Assembly: GCA_030950365.1 (NCBI GenBank)
Contig: JAUZRQ010000072.1
Location: forward strand, 1-64,000
Direction of reading: 5' to 3'
Source of the DNA: Candidatus Zhuqueibacterota bacterium
GTDB taxonomy: Bacteria; Zhuqueibacterota; Zhuqueibacteria; Zhuqueibacterales; Geothermadaptataceae
Length of the DNA stretch: 64,000 nt
Shown here piece after piece: positions 1-9,401 of the stretch (within the stretch, counting starts at the first letter, position 1; every line of letters begins with the position of its first letter). The position numbers and the translations under genes are program-made. The notes under the pieces were generated by a model. It did not search any database. It was not told the DNA's origin and saw only the letters and a program-made list of their open reading frames with translations.

Positions 1-129
1 CCCTTCGAGCCGCTCGACGGCATGCTATGCAAATACTGCGACTACAAAGACATCTGCCGCCGGGATGAAGTGCATTACGACGTGCGCAAATTTAAAGATG
101 TGGATTCCGAAAAGCAAAATGGTTTGTAA
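1..129 (+). CDS. C-terminal end of AddB/RecB-family PD-(D/E)XK nuclease (partial)
   Basis: The window opens inside this gene; only the last 42 codons are visible, ending at a TAA at 127-129. They contain the spacing C-x2-C-x5-C (C10, C13, C19 of the visible part), which is the C-terminal cysteine cluster that holds a 4Fe-4S centre in AddB-type and related PD-(D/E)XK nucleases. It lies 15 bp upstream of an AddA-like helicase-nuclease on the same strand, the usual addB-addA order, so the two probably form a double-strand-break end-processing enzyme. The catalytic nuclease motifs lie outside the window, so the family call rests on the cysteine cluster and the neighbour. Confidence 0.6.
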   Translation, partial: PFEPLDGMLCKYCDYKDICRRDEVHYDVRKFKDVDSEKQNGL

Positions 130-144
130 ACTTCAAATTACAGC

Positions 145-3100
145 ATGAATTTCACGCCGGACAACAACCCGCAAAATCCGTATCACTCGTACATCGTCAC
201 CGCCTCGGCGGGCTCGGGGAAGACCTATCAATTGAGCCAGCGCTTCTTGCGGCTGGTGGCCGCGGGCGCCGATCCCGCCGAAATTCTGACCGTGACGTTC
301 ACGCGAAAGGCGGCGGCCGAAATGCAGAGCCGCATCTTTGGCGATGCTCTGCAACTGCTTGCCACCGCGGAGCGCGCCGCCGAATTTGATCAGCAGATGC
401 AGGAGTTTTATCAGGAAGCCAAATCGGCCTTTGGGTTTCTTCGTCCGCCGCGATCGGCCACGGAAGCTGCAGAGGCCATTCTTTCCCGCACGCAGAGCTT
501 GAAAATTCAAACCATCGACAGCCTGATTCTCGAGTGGGTGCGCACGTTTCCGGTGGAGGCCGGCGAGCATATCCCGGTGCCGTTCGACATCATGTCAACC
601 GAGCAGTCACGGGAAATGCAAAGGGACGCTTTTCGCAGGCTATTCGATCATGCCGACGCGGACCCTCGACTGCATGACTTGCTACGAACCTGTTTCGAAA
701 CCTATAACTATACCCAAGCGACATTGCGTGATCAGCTCAGGGAGCTTTACCATCAGCGCACGTATTTATGGGAAATCCAGCGCCGCAATAACTGGCAGTG
801 GGCGGACTTTCTGTTGCAAGCGGAAAATGAGTGGCAGGACAGACCGGAACCGGAAATTGTGGCAGAGCTCGTTGATTTTCTGAATCGGCGCGTTCATCAA
901 TTCCCGCCGGCGGCAAAGCGAGATACCATCCAGGCATTGTCGTTGATCCAGGCAGGCAAGTCGATCCGTTGCCTGAGAGGCGTTTTGTATAAAAAAAAGA
1001 GTGATGAATGGGAAATCCCAAACAATTTGCAAAGCAGATTCGAACCGCATGAACAGGAATGGCTGAAAGAACTGGCATTCGAGCTGATGCGCCGCCGCGT
1101 GAACCATGAGGCGCAGACGTTGTACCATGTGTTCGATTATTACGCGGGCTTTTGTCGAGACTGGAAAATGCGCGAACATCTGGTTGACTTTGATGACCTG
1201 AGCATGGGCGGCTATAACCTGTTCCAGAGTGCGGAAAGTTACGGCGCCCGCTATCACATCTTTTTGCGTACCAGCCACCTGCTGGTGGATGAGTTTCAGG
1301 ACACCAGCAATATTCAGTGGGAAATTTACCGCGCCATTGCCGAGGAATTGCTGTCCGGCGTTGGGGTGGTCGAAGAAAAGGGCATCCGCGCCACGGTGTT
1401 TTTTGTGGGCGATGCGAAACAGTCGATTTATGGCTTCCGGCAGGCCAATTACCGGTTGCTGCAACGCGCCATCGAACACTTTGAAAATTGGGATGTCCGC
1501 CGGGTGTCTCTAAACGAAAGTTGGCGATCCAGCCAGTTCGTTCTGGAGCAGATTAACACCGTGTTTCAGAACGAACCGCGCCTGCCGGCTTTTGACGATC
1601 ATCGAACTGCTCAGCTCGACGGTCAGCCGGTGGTACCTGAAATCGGTAGCGTCACCCTGCTGGAAATCTGGCCAGAGAATACCGATGCCAATGGCGGCGC
1701 CCGACGACTGAGAAGGAATGACACCTGGCGCGACCTGGAAGCGGAACAGGTGGTGCGCCTCATCCAGCACTGGTTCGATTCCAATCTACCGGTGTACGAC
1801 AAAAGCTTTCGGAACTACCGCCGCATCCGCTGGAGCGACATCGGCATTTTGTATCGTGACAAGGTGCAATCCACGGAATTGGAAGCGGCGCTCATCCGCG
1901 CCGGCATGCCTTACCGCAAGGAGGAGCGCAAAGGTTATTTCGATCGCGGCGAAGTGCGCGATATCATGGCCTTCCTGAAATTTCTGGCCATGCCGGGTAA
2001 TACGGTAGCGTTGGCCTCGCTGCTTCGCAGTCCACTCATGCAATTGAGCGATCGCCAGTGGATGGCTCTGCTGCAGCGCTGGCAGGAAGCGGGCCCGGAG
2101 TCGCACTCGCTGTTTGACCTGTTGCAGGAGCTGTATCCCGAACAACATCGGTTGCTGCGACGCTCTCTGGATCAAATGGGGCGGTTTTCACCGGATAAGG
2201 TTCTGGTAGATTTTTTGGAGCGCACGCGCGCCTTTGCGGCCTATCGGCTGGCCTGGGGAGAGGATGAAGGTCGGGTGGCCGAAGCCAATTTGAAGCAGAT
2301 GGTGCAGGTTCTGGCGCAGGACAGGCCTGCCGGCGCCGGAACCCTGCTGGATTATCTGGATACCATCAAAGCCAATTTGCAGGCCGATGAGACCGGCAAT
2401 GCGCCGCTCGCCTCGGATTGCATCACTTTGATGACCATCCATAAAGCCAAAGGCCTCGAGTTTCCTGTGATCATTCTCATTGGCGCCGAAAAAGAGTTTC
2501 GTGGAAAAGAGCGCGGAAGCTTCATTAAAATTTATACGGATGAGGTGCACAATGCCGAAGAGCCGCCCTTCACGTTCATCGGGAAGAAGAGCGAAGAGCG
2601 CCCTCCTCTCAGAAGCGCCTATGCAGACCTGTTGACGCTGCATCGCAGAGAAGAAGAAAAGGAAAGCATGCGATTACTGTACGTGGCGCTCACGCGCGCC
2701 AGTCAGCATGTAGTGGTGAGCCATGCCGGGGACCCCGGTACGGAATCGTTCTATGCGCAGGTTAAAAAACAGCTCTTTGGCCTGGGAAAATCCGAACCGG
2801 AAGAGCTGATCCCCGGCGTGTTTGGCTACCAGCGGGCGCAAATGCCCACAGTGGAAGTGCCAGTGGAGACGCCACAAGAGGAGGCTGTGCTTGCGGCTGT
2901 CATCCCGGATTTTTCGCACATCCCGGAAAGCGGCGTGCGCATCCTGCGGCCCAGCCAACCGCTGGATGAGGAACGGACGATCGAGTTGCCGGGCTTTGAG
3001 GATGCTTATAACGGCCGATTGTCGATTTATACCGATATTCGTGAGCGCGAGAAGGCGCGGATCATCGGTATGCTGGTGCACCGCGGGCTGGAAGCCAGGC

Positions 3101-3546
3101 TCAATGGCCGGGCATGGAACCCTCAAACAGCGCTTCAGCAGGAAGCAGAAATCAGCTTTTTTCGTTTCAACGATTCTGAGCTTGAGGCCATGCTACAGGC
3201 AATCCGTGAGCAGATAGACATCACCTGGAATGCGCCCGAACTGCAGCGGCTGCTGAAATTACCCGATGCGCGTTTGCGCACCGAGATGCCGGTGTTGCAT
3301 TTAAAGGGCAAGTCGCTGGTGCATGGCTTTGTCGATCTGGTGGTGATATCGCCGCAGGAAAGCTGGGTGATTGATTTTAAATCGGTGCCGGTGGAGGAAC
3401 GGGCAGCGGCGGATCTCATCCGCGAGCATGGATTCGATGATCAATTGCGCCATTATGCCCAGGCTGTGGAAGCTGTTTTCCTGCCAAATGGATTGCGCAA
3501 GGGGATTCTGTTTACCCGCAATGGCACGCTGGTAGAAATTTCGTAG
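145..3546 (+). CDS. addA: UvrD/AddA-type helicase-exonuclease subunit
   Basis: A 1133-residue superfamily 1A DNA helicase with a C-terminal RecB-type nuclease domain, acting on double-strand DNA ends for recombinational repair. Visible motifs in order: Walker A TASAGSGKT (K26), motif II VDEFQDTSN near residue 381, motif III GDAKQSIYGFRQ near 420, motif V TIHKAKGLEFPV near 765, motif VI LLYVALTRAS near 842. Near the C-terminus, HGFVDLV (about 1058) and VIDFKSV (about 1075) supply the D...DFK nuclease core. Length and architecture fit AddA. The gene follows the AddB-like gene by 15 bp and is probably co-transcribed with it. RecB is the alternative, but the AddB-like Fe-S partner favours AddAB. 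Confidence 0.85.
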   Translation: MNFTPDNNPQNPYHSYIVTASAGSGKTYQLSQRFLRLVAAGADPAEILTVTFTRKAAAEMQSRIFGDALQLLATAERAAEFDQQMQEFYQEAKSAFGFLRPPRSATEAAEAILSRTQSLKIQTIDSLILEWVRTFPVEAGEHIPVPFDIMSTEQSREMQRDAFRRLFDHADADPRLHDLLRTCFETYNYTQATLRDQLRELYHQRTYLWEIQRRNNWQWADFLLQAENEWQDRPEPEIVAELVDFLNRRVHQFPPAAKRDTIQALSLIQAGKSIRCLRGVLYKKKSDEWEIPNNLQSRFEPHEQEWLKELAFELMRRRVNHEAQTLYHVFDYYAGFCRDWKMREHLVDFDDLSMGGYNLFQSAESYGARYHIFLRTSHLLVDEFQDTSNIQWEIYRAIAEELLSGVGVVEEKGIRATVFFVGDAKQSIYGFRQANYRLLQRAIEHFENWDVRRVSLNESWRSSQFVLEQINTVFQNEPRLPAFDDHRTAQLDGQPVVPEIGSVTLLEIWPENTDANGGARRLRRNDTWRDLEAEQVVRLIQHWFDSNLPVYDKSFRNYRRIRWSDIGILYRDKVQSTELEAALIRAGMPYRKEERKGYFDRGEVRDIMAFLKFLAMPGNTVALASLLRSPLMQLSDRQWMALLQRWQEAGPESHSLFDLLQELYPEQHRLLRRSLDQMGRFSPDKVLVDFLERTRAFAAYRLAWGEDEGRVAEANLKQMVQVLAQDRPAGAGTLLDYLDTIKANLQADETGNAPLASDCITLMTIHKAKGLEFPVIILIGAEKEFRGKERGSFIKIYTDEVHNAEEPPFTFIGKKSEERPPLRSAYADLLTLHRREEEKESMRLLYVALTRASQHVVVSHAGDPGTESFYAQVKKQLFGLGKSEPEELIPGVFGYQRAQMPTVEVPVETPQEEAVLAAVIPDFSHIPESGVRILRPSQPLDEERTIELPGFEDAYNGRLSIYTDIREREKARIIGMLVHRGLEARLNGRAWNPQTALQQEAEISFFRFNDSELEAMLQAIREQIDITWNAPELQRLLKLPDARLRTEMPVLHLKGKSLVHGFVDLVVISPQESWVIDFKSVPVEERAAADLIREHGFDDQLRHYAQAVEAVFLPNGLRKGILFTRNGTLVEIS

Positions 3547-3767
3547 CACGAAACGGGTTTAGCGCTTCACCTCCCGGCAAATGGCCTTTCTCCATTAATT
3601 GCATTTTATCAGAATGGAAATGGCTAATATTTTATTTATATCAAATAATTGGTAAAATTCATCTTGCTAAAACCTTACTTTTGGTTGTATTTTTTAAGGA
3701 AATCGCAATTCGAACTTATCGTTTTGGCCGCTTATAAGCACATAATCGAATAAATGCATACAAACTC

Positions 3768-3863
3768 ATTCGTGCCGGTTCCCGCAATTGGCGCGGGTGC
3801 GAATTGGTCCCAGCCCCCATAATGATAGAGCCCCGTACGATTGGTGCATGCGGGGCTCTTTTA
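3768..3863 (+). ncRNA. Possible small structured RNA (weak candidate)
   Basis: Two nested stems (attcg 3768-3772 with cgaat 3800-3804; cccgc 3781-3785 with gcggg 3793-3797) are followed by a perfect 9-bp hairpin and a T-rich run, the layout of a short independently terminated transcript. No known RNA family was recognised and no promoter is obvious, so this is a structural suggestion only. Confidence 0.2.
3827..3863 (+). terminator. Rho-independent terminator-like hairpin
   Basis: Perfect arms agagccccg (3827-3835) and cggggctct (3851-3859) are followed by ttttattt. It could end the addA transcript about 280 bp downstream of the stop codon, or a small RNA from this gap. Confidence 0.55.
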
Positions 3864-3961
3864 TTTGAGTCGTATCGATTCCTGCCGCCCATAAAAAGGC
3901 CCGCCGGTGATGGCGGGCTTGAAAAGGTAATTTGCCGCAACTATTCAGCATATGCCGTTAT

Positions 3962-4004
3962 TTGTCATTCCGGTATCCGCTAGCTGGCGGAACCGGAATG
4001 ACAA
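3962..4004. repeat. Palindromic repeat element
   Basis: Arms ttgtcattccggt (3962-3974) and accggaatgacaa (3992-4004) are perfect complements, with a second inner stem tccgc/gcgga. It lies just beyond the 3' end of the minus-strand aminotransferase gene. The type resembles intergenic REP-like palindromes and could also act as a transcript end. Confidence 0.6.
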
Positions 4005-4062
4005 TTTAGATGTCGAAATTGTTGGTGCGGTTGGTTAGTTGCAATTTGCCACACAGGTCAAT

Positions 4063-5406
4063 TTACAGACTTTGCAGCCAATCACAAATTTTTTGAACCC
4101 CTTCCAGCGTATTCCGGCAATAACCATTCAGAAACTCGCCGTTGAGGGGGCGGTTGTGTGGAATCTTCTCAGCGGCTTCGAGGGCATTGGTGCCGTCGAA
4201 ATCCACATACGCCAGTCGCGCGGTCAATTCGTGCGGATCACGGCCAAATGCGCTGCCGGGCAAAATAGCCACGCCCGTGTCTTCCAGCAGGCGTTTGCAC
4301 AGCTCGGTGCTGGTGGTGATGCCCCGGGCCTCGAGACGATCGCGGAAGTTGCAGAAATCCGGGAACAGGTAGAATGCGCCTTTGGGTTCTGCCACACGCA
4401 CACCCGCATCGTTGAGCATTTTCATGAGATGCCGGCCCAGCGCTCGCAGGATGCGCCGCGACTGCCACAGATAATGTTCGATTTCGGTGCCACCTTCAAA
4501 CGCCCGCACGGCGGCAAATTGAATCGGCGCGCTGGTGGAAGTGTAAGTTTCGCTGGCCACCACGGCCATGGCATCCAGGAGCCAGCGCAAAGACGACGGA
4601 AACGTGAAGGTGCCGAGTCGCCAGCCGCCGGCGCCGCACCACTTGCTCAGCCCGCTGCTGATGATGGTGCCCTCGGGATAAAACCGGGCGATCGATACAT
4701 GCTGACCTTTGTGGTGCAGCTCGCCGTAAATCTCATCGGATAGCAGAATCACGCGAAATTTTCGCGCCACGCGGGCGATGGCTTTGAGCTCGTCGATGGG
4801 ATACGTCCGGCCGGTCGGATTGCTGGGATAGTTCAGGATGATCAGACGCGGCCGACTGGGATCCTCCAGGCAAAGGCGCTCCAGCTCTTCCGGCGTCAGG
4901 TGCCAGTCGTTGCTCTGGGAGGTTTGCAGCCAGCGGATGTGCCGGCCGATGATGTGCGCCTGCGGGGCATAGGACACCCAGCTCGGCGTGGGAATCACCA
5001 GATCTCCATAATACACGAGTTGCAAGATGAACATGAGTTCTTTGGAGCCGGGGCCGATGAGCACGTCTTCCGGGGAGCGTTCCAGCCCTTGAGTGCGGAT
5101 ATAATAATCGGCCACGGCTTCACGAAGGGCAGGAAGCCCTTTCACGGGCAGATAATCTTTTTGGTGTGCATTGGCTTTGAGCGCATCAACCACAACGTGC
5201 GGCACAGGAAAAGGGGATTGTCCCAATCCAAACTTGTACACATGTTTGCCGGCTTCGCGCAATTTCGCGCTGAGTTCGTTGATCTCCAGGGTCGCCGAAA
5301 GATGCAACCCCCGGACATTCAAATTCATGTGAATATCCGGATGATTGTTCGAACGCGCTTTCAGGAAACCGGTCCTGTGGTTGCGTGTGACGGTTGAGAG
5401 CCCCAT
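4063..5406 (-). CDS. PLP-dependent class I/II aminotransferase
   Basis: A 447-residue fold-type I aminotransferase of the aspartate aminotransferase family. It has the NYPSNPTG substrate/PLP segment, SDEIYGEL with the PLP-pyridine aspartate, and SSGLSKWCGAGGWRLG containing the Schiff-base lysine and the following arginine loop. GSAFGR near the C-terminus precedes the expected carboxylate-binding arginine. The amino-acid substrate cannot be told from sequence. The first ATG has a weak AGGG upstream; an ATG at 5328 would give 421 residues, closer to the usual family length. It is monocistronic and divergent from the GH133-like gene at 5802. Confidence 0.85.
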   Translation of the reverse strand: MGLSTVTRNHRTGFLKARSNNHPDIHMNLNVRGLHLSATLEINELSAKLREAGKHVYKFGLGQSPFPVPHVVVDALKANAHQKDYLPVKGLPALREAVADYYIRTQGLERSPEDVLIGPGSKELMFILQLVYYGDLVIPTPSWVSYAPQAHIIGRHIRWLQTSQSNDWHLTPEELERLCLEDPSRPRLIILNYPSNPTGRTYPIDELKAIARVARKFRVILLSDEIYGELHHKGQHVSIARFYPEGTIISSGLSKWCGAGGWRLGTFTFPSSLRWLLDAMAVVASETYTSTSAPIQFAAVRAFEGGTEIEHYLWQSRRILRALGRHLMKMLNDAGVRVAEPKGAFYLFPDFCNFRDRLEARGITTSTELCKRLLEDTGVAILPGSAFGRDPHELTARLAYVDFDGTNALEAAEKIPHNRPLNGEFLNGYCRNTLEGVQKICDWLQSL

Positions 5407-5801
5407 GAGCGTTTACCCTGATTTTGATCGGTACGCGGTACAGGATGAATTTTATAAGTGCCAATAATGCCATTTCTGTTTCAGAATGTCAAGTGTTTTT
5501 TTCTGAATCTCGGCTTTCAAACCTTTTTTTATGTTCATTAATACGAAAAGTTCAAATTCACCGATATTTAGAATCGGTGGCATCACTAAAGCTTTTGATT
5601 TTTTTCATTCAACCAATGCGGAATTGAATTCATTCCGAAAAGAAGTCCTTACGATTGGCCGGCCTGGGAGATGATCGCGAAAGGTTCGCCGTACGCGCTG
5701 TATGCATGAAGCCGGGATCGCCCCGGTGACGCGGTTGGGAATTTTCTTCAAGAAGCGACGGAAGCCGGTAATAGATACATAAATTGGGTGATCATTCCAT
5801 C
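5407..5801. other. Intergenic region between divergent genes
   Basis: An AT-rich stretch that should hold the promoters of the aminotransferase (minus) and the debranching-enzyme homologue (plus). No gene, repeat or clear operator was seen. Confidence 0.4.
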
Positions 5802-7772
5802 ATGTCCGGGCGTCCCCATGCTGGCCAACCCGGACATCCATTTCAACCATGCGGGCAGGGAATGCATAATCAAACACAACGATGGCTTTTGACCAATGGA
5901 CTGGGCGCGTATAGCCTGGGCTCGGCGACAGGGTACGCCAATACCGCTGAAGAAGCACTGCTGATTGCCGTGATTCGGCCGCCGCTGCAACGCAGCGTGG
6001 TGGTCCGCAGTTTGCGAGAACGGGCGCATATCGATGGCCATTGGCTGGATTTGCAGGCACCGTCGCCAAATCCACCGGTCGCATTTGAATATGATGTGCA
6101 GCGGCGCATGCCGGTGTTCCGCCATACGCTCGGTCAGTTCGAGCTACGCAAGACCCTCTGGATGAGCAACCGCGAACCGGCGGTCTATGTGCAGTATGCC
6201 TGGCCGCGCCAGGCACCGGAGCTCCGGCTGCAGGTCAGTCCCGGTATTCCGCGTTCACCCGACGCGAAAAGCAGCCTTCACAAAGACCACGTCCTGCAAC
6301 ATGGCGGACGCGGTTTCGCCTTCAAGCTGGAACGCGACGATCACAAGTGGCTGTATTGTAGCTTTGATCAGCCGGCGCGATTTGCCGTGGTCAATCAGTG
6401 GCAACGCATCGAACTGCAGACGGATGAGGGGACGCAGACGGAATGGCTGTATCTGCCGGCGGCGTTGGAAATCCGCATTCCGCCCGGCGAAAGCGTCACG
6501 CTGCGGCTCGGATCGGATAATCCGGCTTTTTTTGATGGCGCGGAAAAATGGCAGCATACCCTTGAACAGCACCGGATGATCGTGGAAAAGCTGCCAAAGG
6601 AGCTTGCGGATGCGACGCTCACCACCCTGGCGCTGAGCGCCGAACAATATATCGTGGAAAGGGCCACGCGCATTTCCCGCCACAGTCTAACCCTGCTTGC
6701 CGGTTACCCCGGCCGCACCGATGATGGCTGGGAGACGCTGATTGCCCTACCGGGCGTCCTGTTATCGCTAAAATTTGTGGAAAAGGCGCGGCGCGTTCTG
6801 GCCATGCTGAAGGAGCATGCCCGACCGGGGGTGCTGCCGGGGCGCTTCCCGGCCGAGCCGGGGGAGCCCGACGATTCCCGGCTGGATGCGGGGCTGTGGT
6901 ATTTTAACGCCGTTTATGAATTCTGGCTGGCCACCAAAGACCGCCACTTTTTGCAGCAGGAGTATCCGTTTTTGATTCAACTATTGAATGCGTACATGGC
7001 CGGGACCGAGCACGGCGTGCGGATGGATGCCGAGGACGGCTTGCTGAAAAACGATTGGGACAGTCCGGCACGCACCTGGATGCACCGGCCGATCGACGAG
7101 TGGGAAGTCACGCCGCGTATTGGCAAGGCGGTGGAGGTACAGGCGCTGTGGTACAACGCCGTGAAAATTCTGCACGAAATGTCCGTTGTGCTGGGCAACG
7201 AAGCCGGCGTGGAAAAGACCGCTGCCCTGGCCGCCAGAATTGAAGCGAGCATTCGGAAGCGATTCTGGCTGGAAAAGGTCGGCTATCTGGCCGATGTGAT
7301 CCACGATGATGGCGTGGACACGGCCCTGCGGCCAAATCAAGTGCTGGCCGTGGGGCTGCCCTATTGCCCGCTGTCCGAAACACAGATGCAGCGGCTTCTG
7401 GAGTCCATCGATCGGCAGTTGCTGACGCCGTACGGCTTGCGAACGCTATCGCCGGAGCATCCGGCCTACTGCGGCCGCGCCGGATGGACTCCGCATGAAC
7501 AGGCCAGCGCGTGGTTCAGTGGCACAGTGCATCCCTGGATGACCTGGCCGTACGTGCGGGCGGCCCTGCGTGCGGGCAGGCCGCCACGCATGCTGCTGGA
7601 ACAATTCTCGCCGCTGTTCGATTCCATCGGGCAGGACCTTTTCGGCCATCTGCCCGAGGCGTTTGAAGGCGATCCGCCGCACCGGCCGGTGGGAGTGCCG
7701 GCATCGCTGCTATCGCTGGCGGCGGCGTTGCAGAGTTATTGGATTTTGAAGAGTCTGGAACAGGGCGGATAG
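5802..7772 (+). CDS. Divergent GH133-like glycogen debranching enzyme homologue
   Basis: About 656 residues with the two-part layout of bacterial/archaeal debranching enzymes: an N-terminal beta domain beginning WLLTNGLGAYSLGS and a C-terminal (alpha/alpha) barrel with VTPRIGK, LWYNAV, DTALRPNQ, LLTPYGLRTLS and EGDPPHRP. Family members remove alpha-1,6-linked glucose from limit dextrin. The core motif usually reading Y-P-W-F-x-D-W-G-R-D-T is here YPGRTDDGWET, so Glu (codon 6732-6734) stands where the conserved Asp is expected, and the usual TWMD is TWMH (7077-7085). Activity may be changed or lost. ATG 5802 has GGGTG about 12 nt upstream; TTG 5784 and ATG 5862 are alternatives, and recognisable homology starts just after 5862. 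Confidence 0.75.
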   Translation: MSGRPHAGQPGHPFQPCGQGMHNQTQRWLLTNGLGAYSLGSATGYANTAEEALLIAVIRPPLQRSVVVRSLRERAHIDGHWLDLQAPSPNPPVAFEYDVQRRMPVFRHTLGQFELRKTLWMSNREPAVYVQYAWPRQAPELRLQVSPGIPRSPDAKSSLHKDHVLQHGGRGFAFKLERDDHKWLYCSFDQPARFAVVNQWQRIELQTDEGTQTEWLYLPAALEIRIPPGESVTLRLGSDNPAFFDGAEKWQHTLEQHRMIVEKLPKELADATLTTLALSAEQYIVERATRISRHSLTLLAGYPGRTDDGWETLIALPGVLLSLKFVEKARRVLAMLKEHARPGVLPGRFPAEPGEPDDSRLDAGLWYFNAVYEFWLATKDRHFLQQEYPFLIQLLNAYMAGTEHGVRMDAEDGLLKNDWDSPARTWMHRPIDEWEVTPRIGKAVEVQALWYNAVKILHEMSVVLGNEAGVEKTAALAARIEASIRKRFWLEKVGYLADVIHDDGVDTALRPNQVLAVGLPYCPLSETQMQRLLESIDRQLLTPYGLRTLSPEHPAYCGRAGWTPHEQASAWFSGTVHPWMTWPYVRAALRAGRPPRMLLEQFSPLFDSIGQDLFGHLPEAFEGDPPHRPVGVPASLLSLAAALQSYWILKSLEQGG

Positions 7773-8174
7773 ACCGTTTTGGAAACTACTGTAGCGCGCC
7801 TTTCCCGATTCGCGAACCTGCCGTAGCGCGACTCTCCAGAGTCGCGAAAAAACTGCACCGTTTCAAAATGAACGCTTCTTCCGCACAATCCGTAAGTTTC
7901 TGAGTCTTCCTGGCGGAGATTTAGAGACTCCCACCTCGCTGAACCGCTACAACACGGCTGACCAAACGAGCTCCCGGGACCTGACCTAGAATTTTCTTTC
8001 CTCCTAGCGCTGCAAGCAAAGCATAAACTTCATGCCTCAAAAGGCGCGATTTGCTGCCATTCGGATACCCTGTTTGCCACTTTTTCGCATGAAACTATCT
8101 CGCTGCGTCTTCGTACATTGGAAAAGTCATTCAGAATTTATGGGGCGATTCATGTTGATACGGAGAGCCAATCG
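7773..8174. other. Intergenic region with two short direct repeats
   Basis: Apart from the 28-nt repeat pair at 7789-7848 and the ribosome site of the next gene (GGAG at 8162-8165), nothing recognisable. An in-frame TTG at 8118 could extend the adaptor gene upstream but lacks a ribosome site and would bury the signal peptide. Confidence 0.4.
7789..7848. repeat. Tandem 28-nt imperfect direct repeat
   Basis: Two related units, 7789-7816 and 7821-7848, share the frame gtagcgcg-x-ct-x-tcc-x-ga-x-tcgcgaa. The second unit also contains the inverted repeat gcgactctccagagtcgc. It is an intergenic repeat of unknown role. Confidence 0.55.
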
Positions 8175-9299
8175 ATGAAGTCACAGAAATCATTTTGGTT
8201 GCTGTTGCCCCTGATGCTGGCGCTGCTGCCATGGGGATGTGCCGAACAGGATGCGCGCAGTGAAAATTCCAACTCGAAAAAAGCCGGGGCCAAAACCGCC
8301 GGGGCCGGGCAGGACACCACCCAAAACGCGGATGAAGAAAAAATCCCGGTGGAAGTGACCCGGCTGCACTTGGGCTCGATTTCGTCTTATCTGTTACTGA
8401 GTGCGAACCTGGAAACCGAGGAAATGGCCGATGTGTACTCGCGCATCCAGGGGTTGGTTGCCGCCATTCATGCCGAAGAAGGCGACTTAGTGAAAAAAGG
8501 CCAGCTTCTGATGGAGCTGGAAGCCGATGAATATGCGCTGGCCGAGGCCAAGGCGCGAGTCAATTTTCAGAAGCAGGAAAAAGCCTTCGAGCGCGCCAAA
8601 GCCATGTATGAGAAGGAACTATTGAGCATCGAAGAGTTCGAGCAGGCGAGGTTTGCCTACGATGCCGCGCGCATCGAATGGCAGCAGGCGCGTCTGAATT
8701 TGAATTACACCCGCATCACCGCCCCGATCTCCGGCGTCATTGGCGAGCGGCTGCGCCGACCCGGAGAACGCATCCAGCCCACCGACAAGCTGTTTACCGT
8801 CATCAACACCTCGGACATGATCGCCGTGATCCACGTACCGGAGAAGGCCATCCGGCAAATCCGCAAAGGGCAAAAGGCGTATTTGACCTCGGATCATCTG
8901 CGCGGGCAGCAATTCCCCGGCTGGGTCAAGCGCGTCAGCCCGGTGGTCGATCCGGCGAGCGGCACCTTCAAAGTCACCATCGGTGTAAAAAACCGCGACA
9001 GCCTGCTGCGGCCGGGCATGTTCGTCAATGTGCACATCATCATGGAGACGCACGACAACGCGCTATTGGTACCGAAGGTTGCCGTGGTGTATGAGAACGA
9101 AAAGATGTACGTATTCGCCGTGCGCGACAGCGTGGCGCATAAGATCGAGGTGAAGCCCGGCTTCCAGGACCACGAGAAAATCGAGGCGCTGGCTGATTTG
9201 AAGCCGGGCGAAAAAATCATCGTCGTTGGCCAGGCCGGTCTCAAAGACAAAACACCGGTGAGCATCGTGGCCGAGCGCGAGGTTCTGGCGCAGCATTGA
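8175..9299 (+). CDS. RND efflux periplasmic adaptor (membrane fusion protein), lipoprotein
   Basis: A 374-residue HlyD/AcrA-family adaptor that should link inner-membrane RND permeases to an outer-membrane channel. It begins with a hydrophobic leader ending LLPWGC, a plausible lipoprotein signal. A lipoyl half-motif (GLVAAIHAEEGDLVKKGQLL), an alpha-helical hairpin (EAKARVNFQKQEKAFERAKAMYEK to QQARLNLNYTRI, described by its ends) and the second half-motif ITAPISGVIGERL follow. The start at ATG 8175 is chosen for its GGAG ribosome site and correct leader. It is the first gene of an operon with two RND permeases; no TolC-like gene is present in the window. Confidence 0.9.
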   Translation: MKSQKSFWLLLPLMLALLPWGCAEQDARSENSNSKKAGAKTAGAGQDTTQNADEEKIPVEVTRLHLGSISSYLLLSANLETEEMADVYSRIQGLVAAIHAEEGDLVKKGQLLMELEADEYALAEAKARVNFQKQEKAFERAKAMYEKELLSIEEFEQARFAYDAARIEWQQARLNLNYTRITAPISGVIGERLRRPGERIQPTDKLFTVINTSDMIAVIHVPEKAIRQIRKGQKAYLTSDHLRGQQFPGWVKRVSPVVDPASGTFKVTIGVKNRDSLLRPGMFVNVHIIMETHDNALLVPKVAVVYENEKMYVFAVRDSVAHKIEVKPGFQDHEKIEALADLKPGEKIIVVGQAGLKDKTPVSIVAEREVLAQH

Positions 9300-9401
9300 A
9301 GCCCCCGTTTGCGACCATAGCCAATCATGCACAGCCAGATTGCCCCACCGGCTGCATGTTTCCAGCCGGAGACCTCAACCGCAAGCCAGCAAGGGAAAAC
9401 G

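Larger units (their letters stand above)
3547..4062. other. Intergenic region with structured elements
   Basis: No convincing coding sequence. The stretch is AT-rich near 3600-3760, then holds a possible small structured RNA ending in a terminator-like hairpin (3768-3863), a short GC hairpin (cccgcc/ggcggg, about 3901-3918) and a long palindrome at 3962-4004. Confidence 0.5.
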
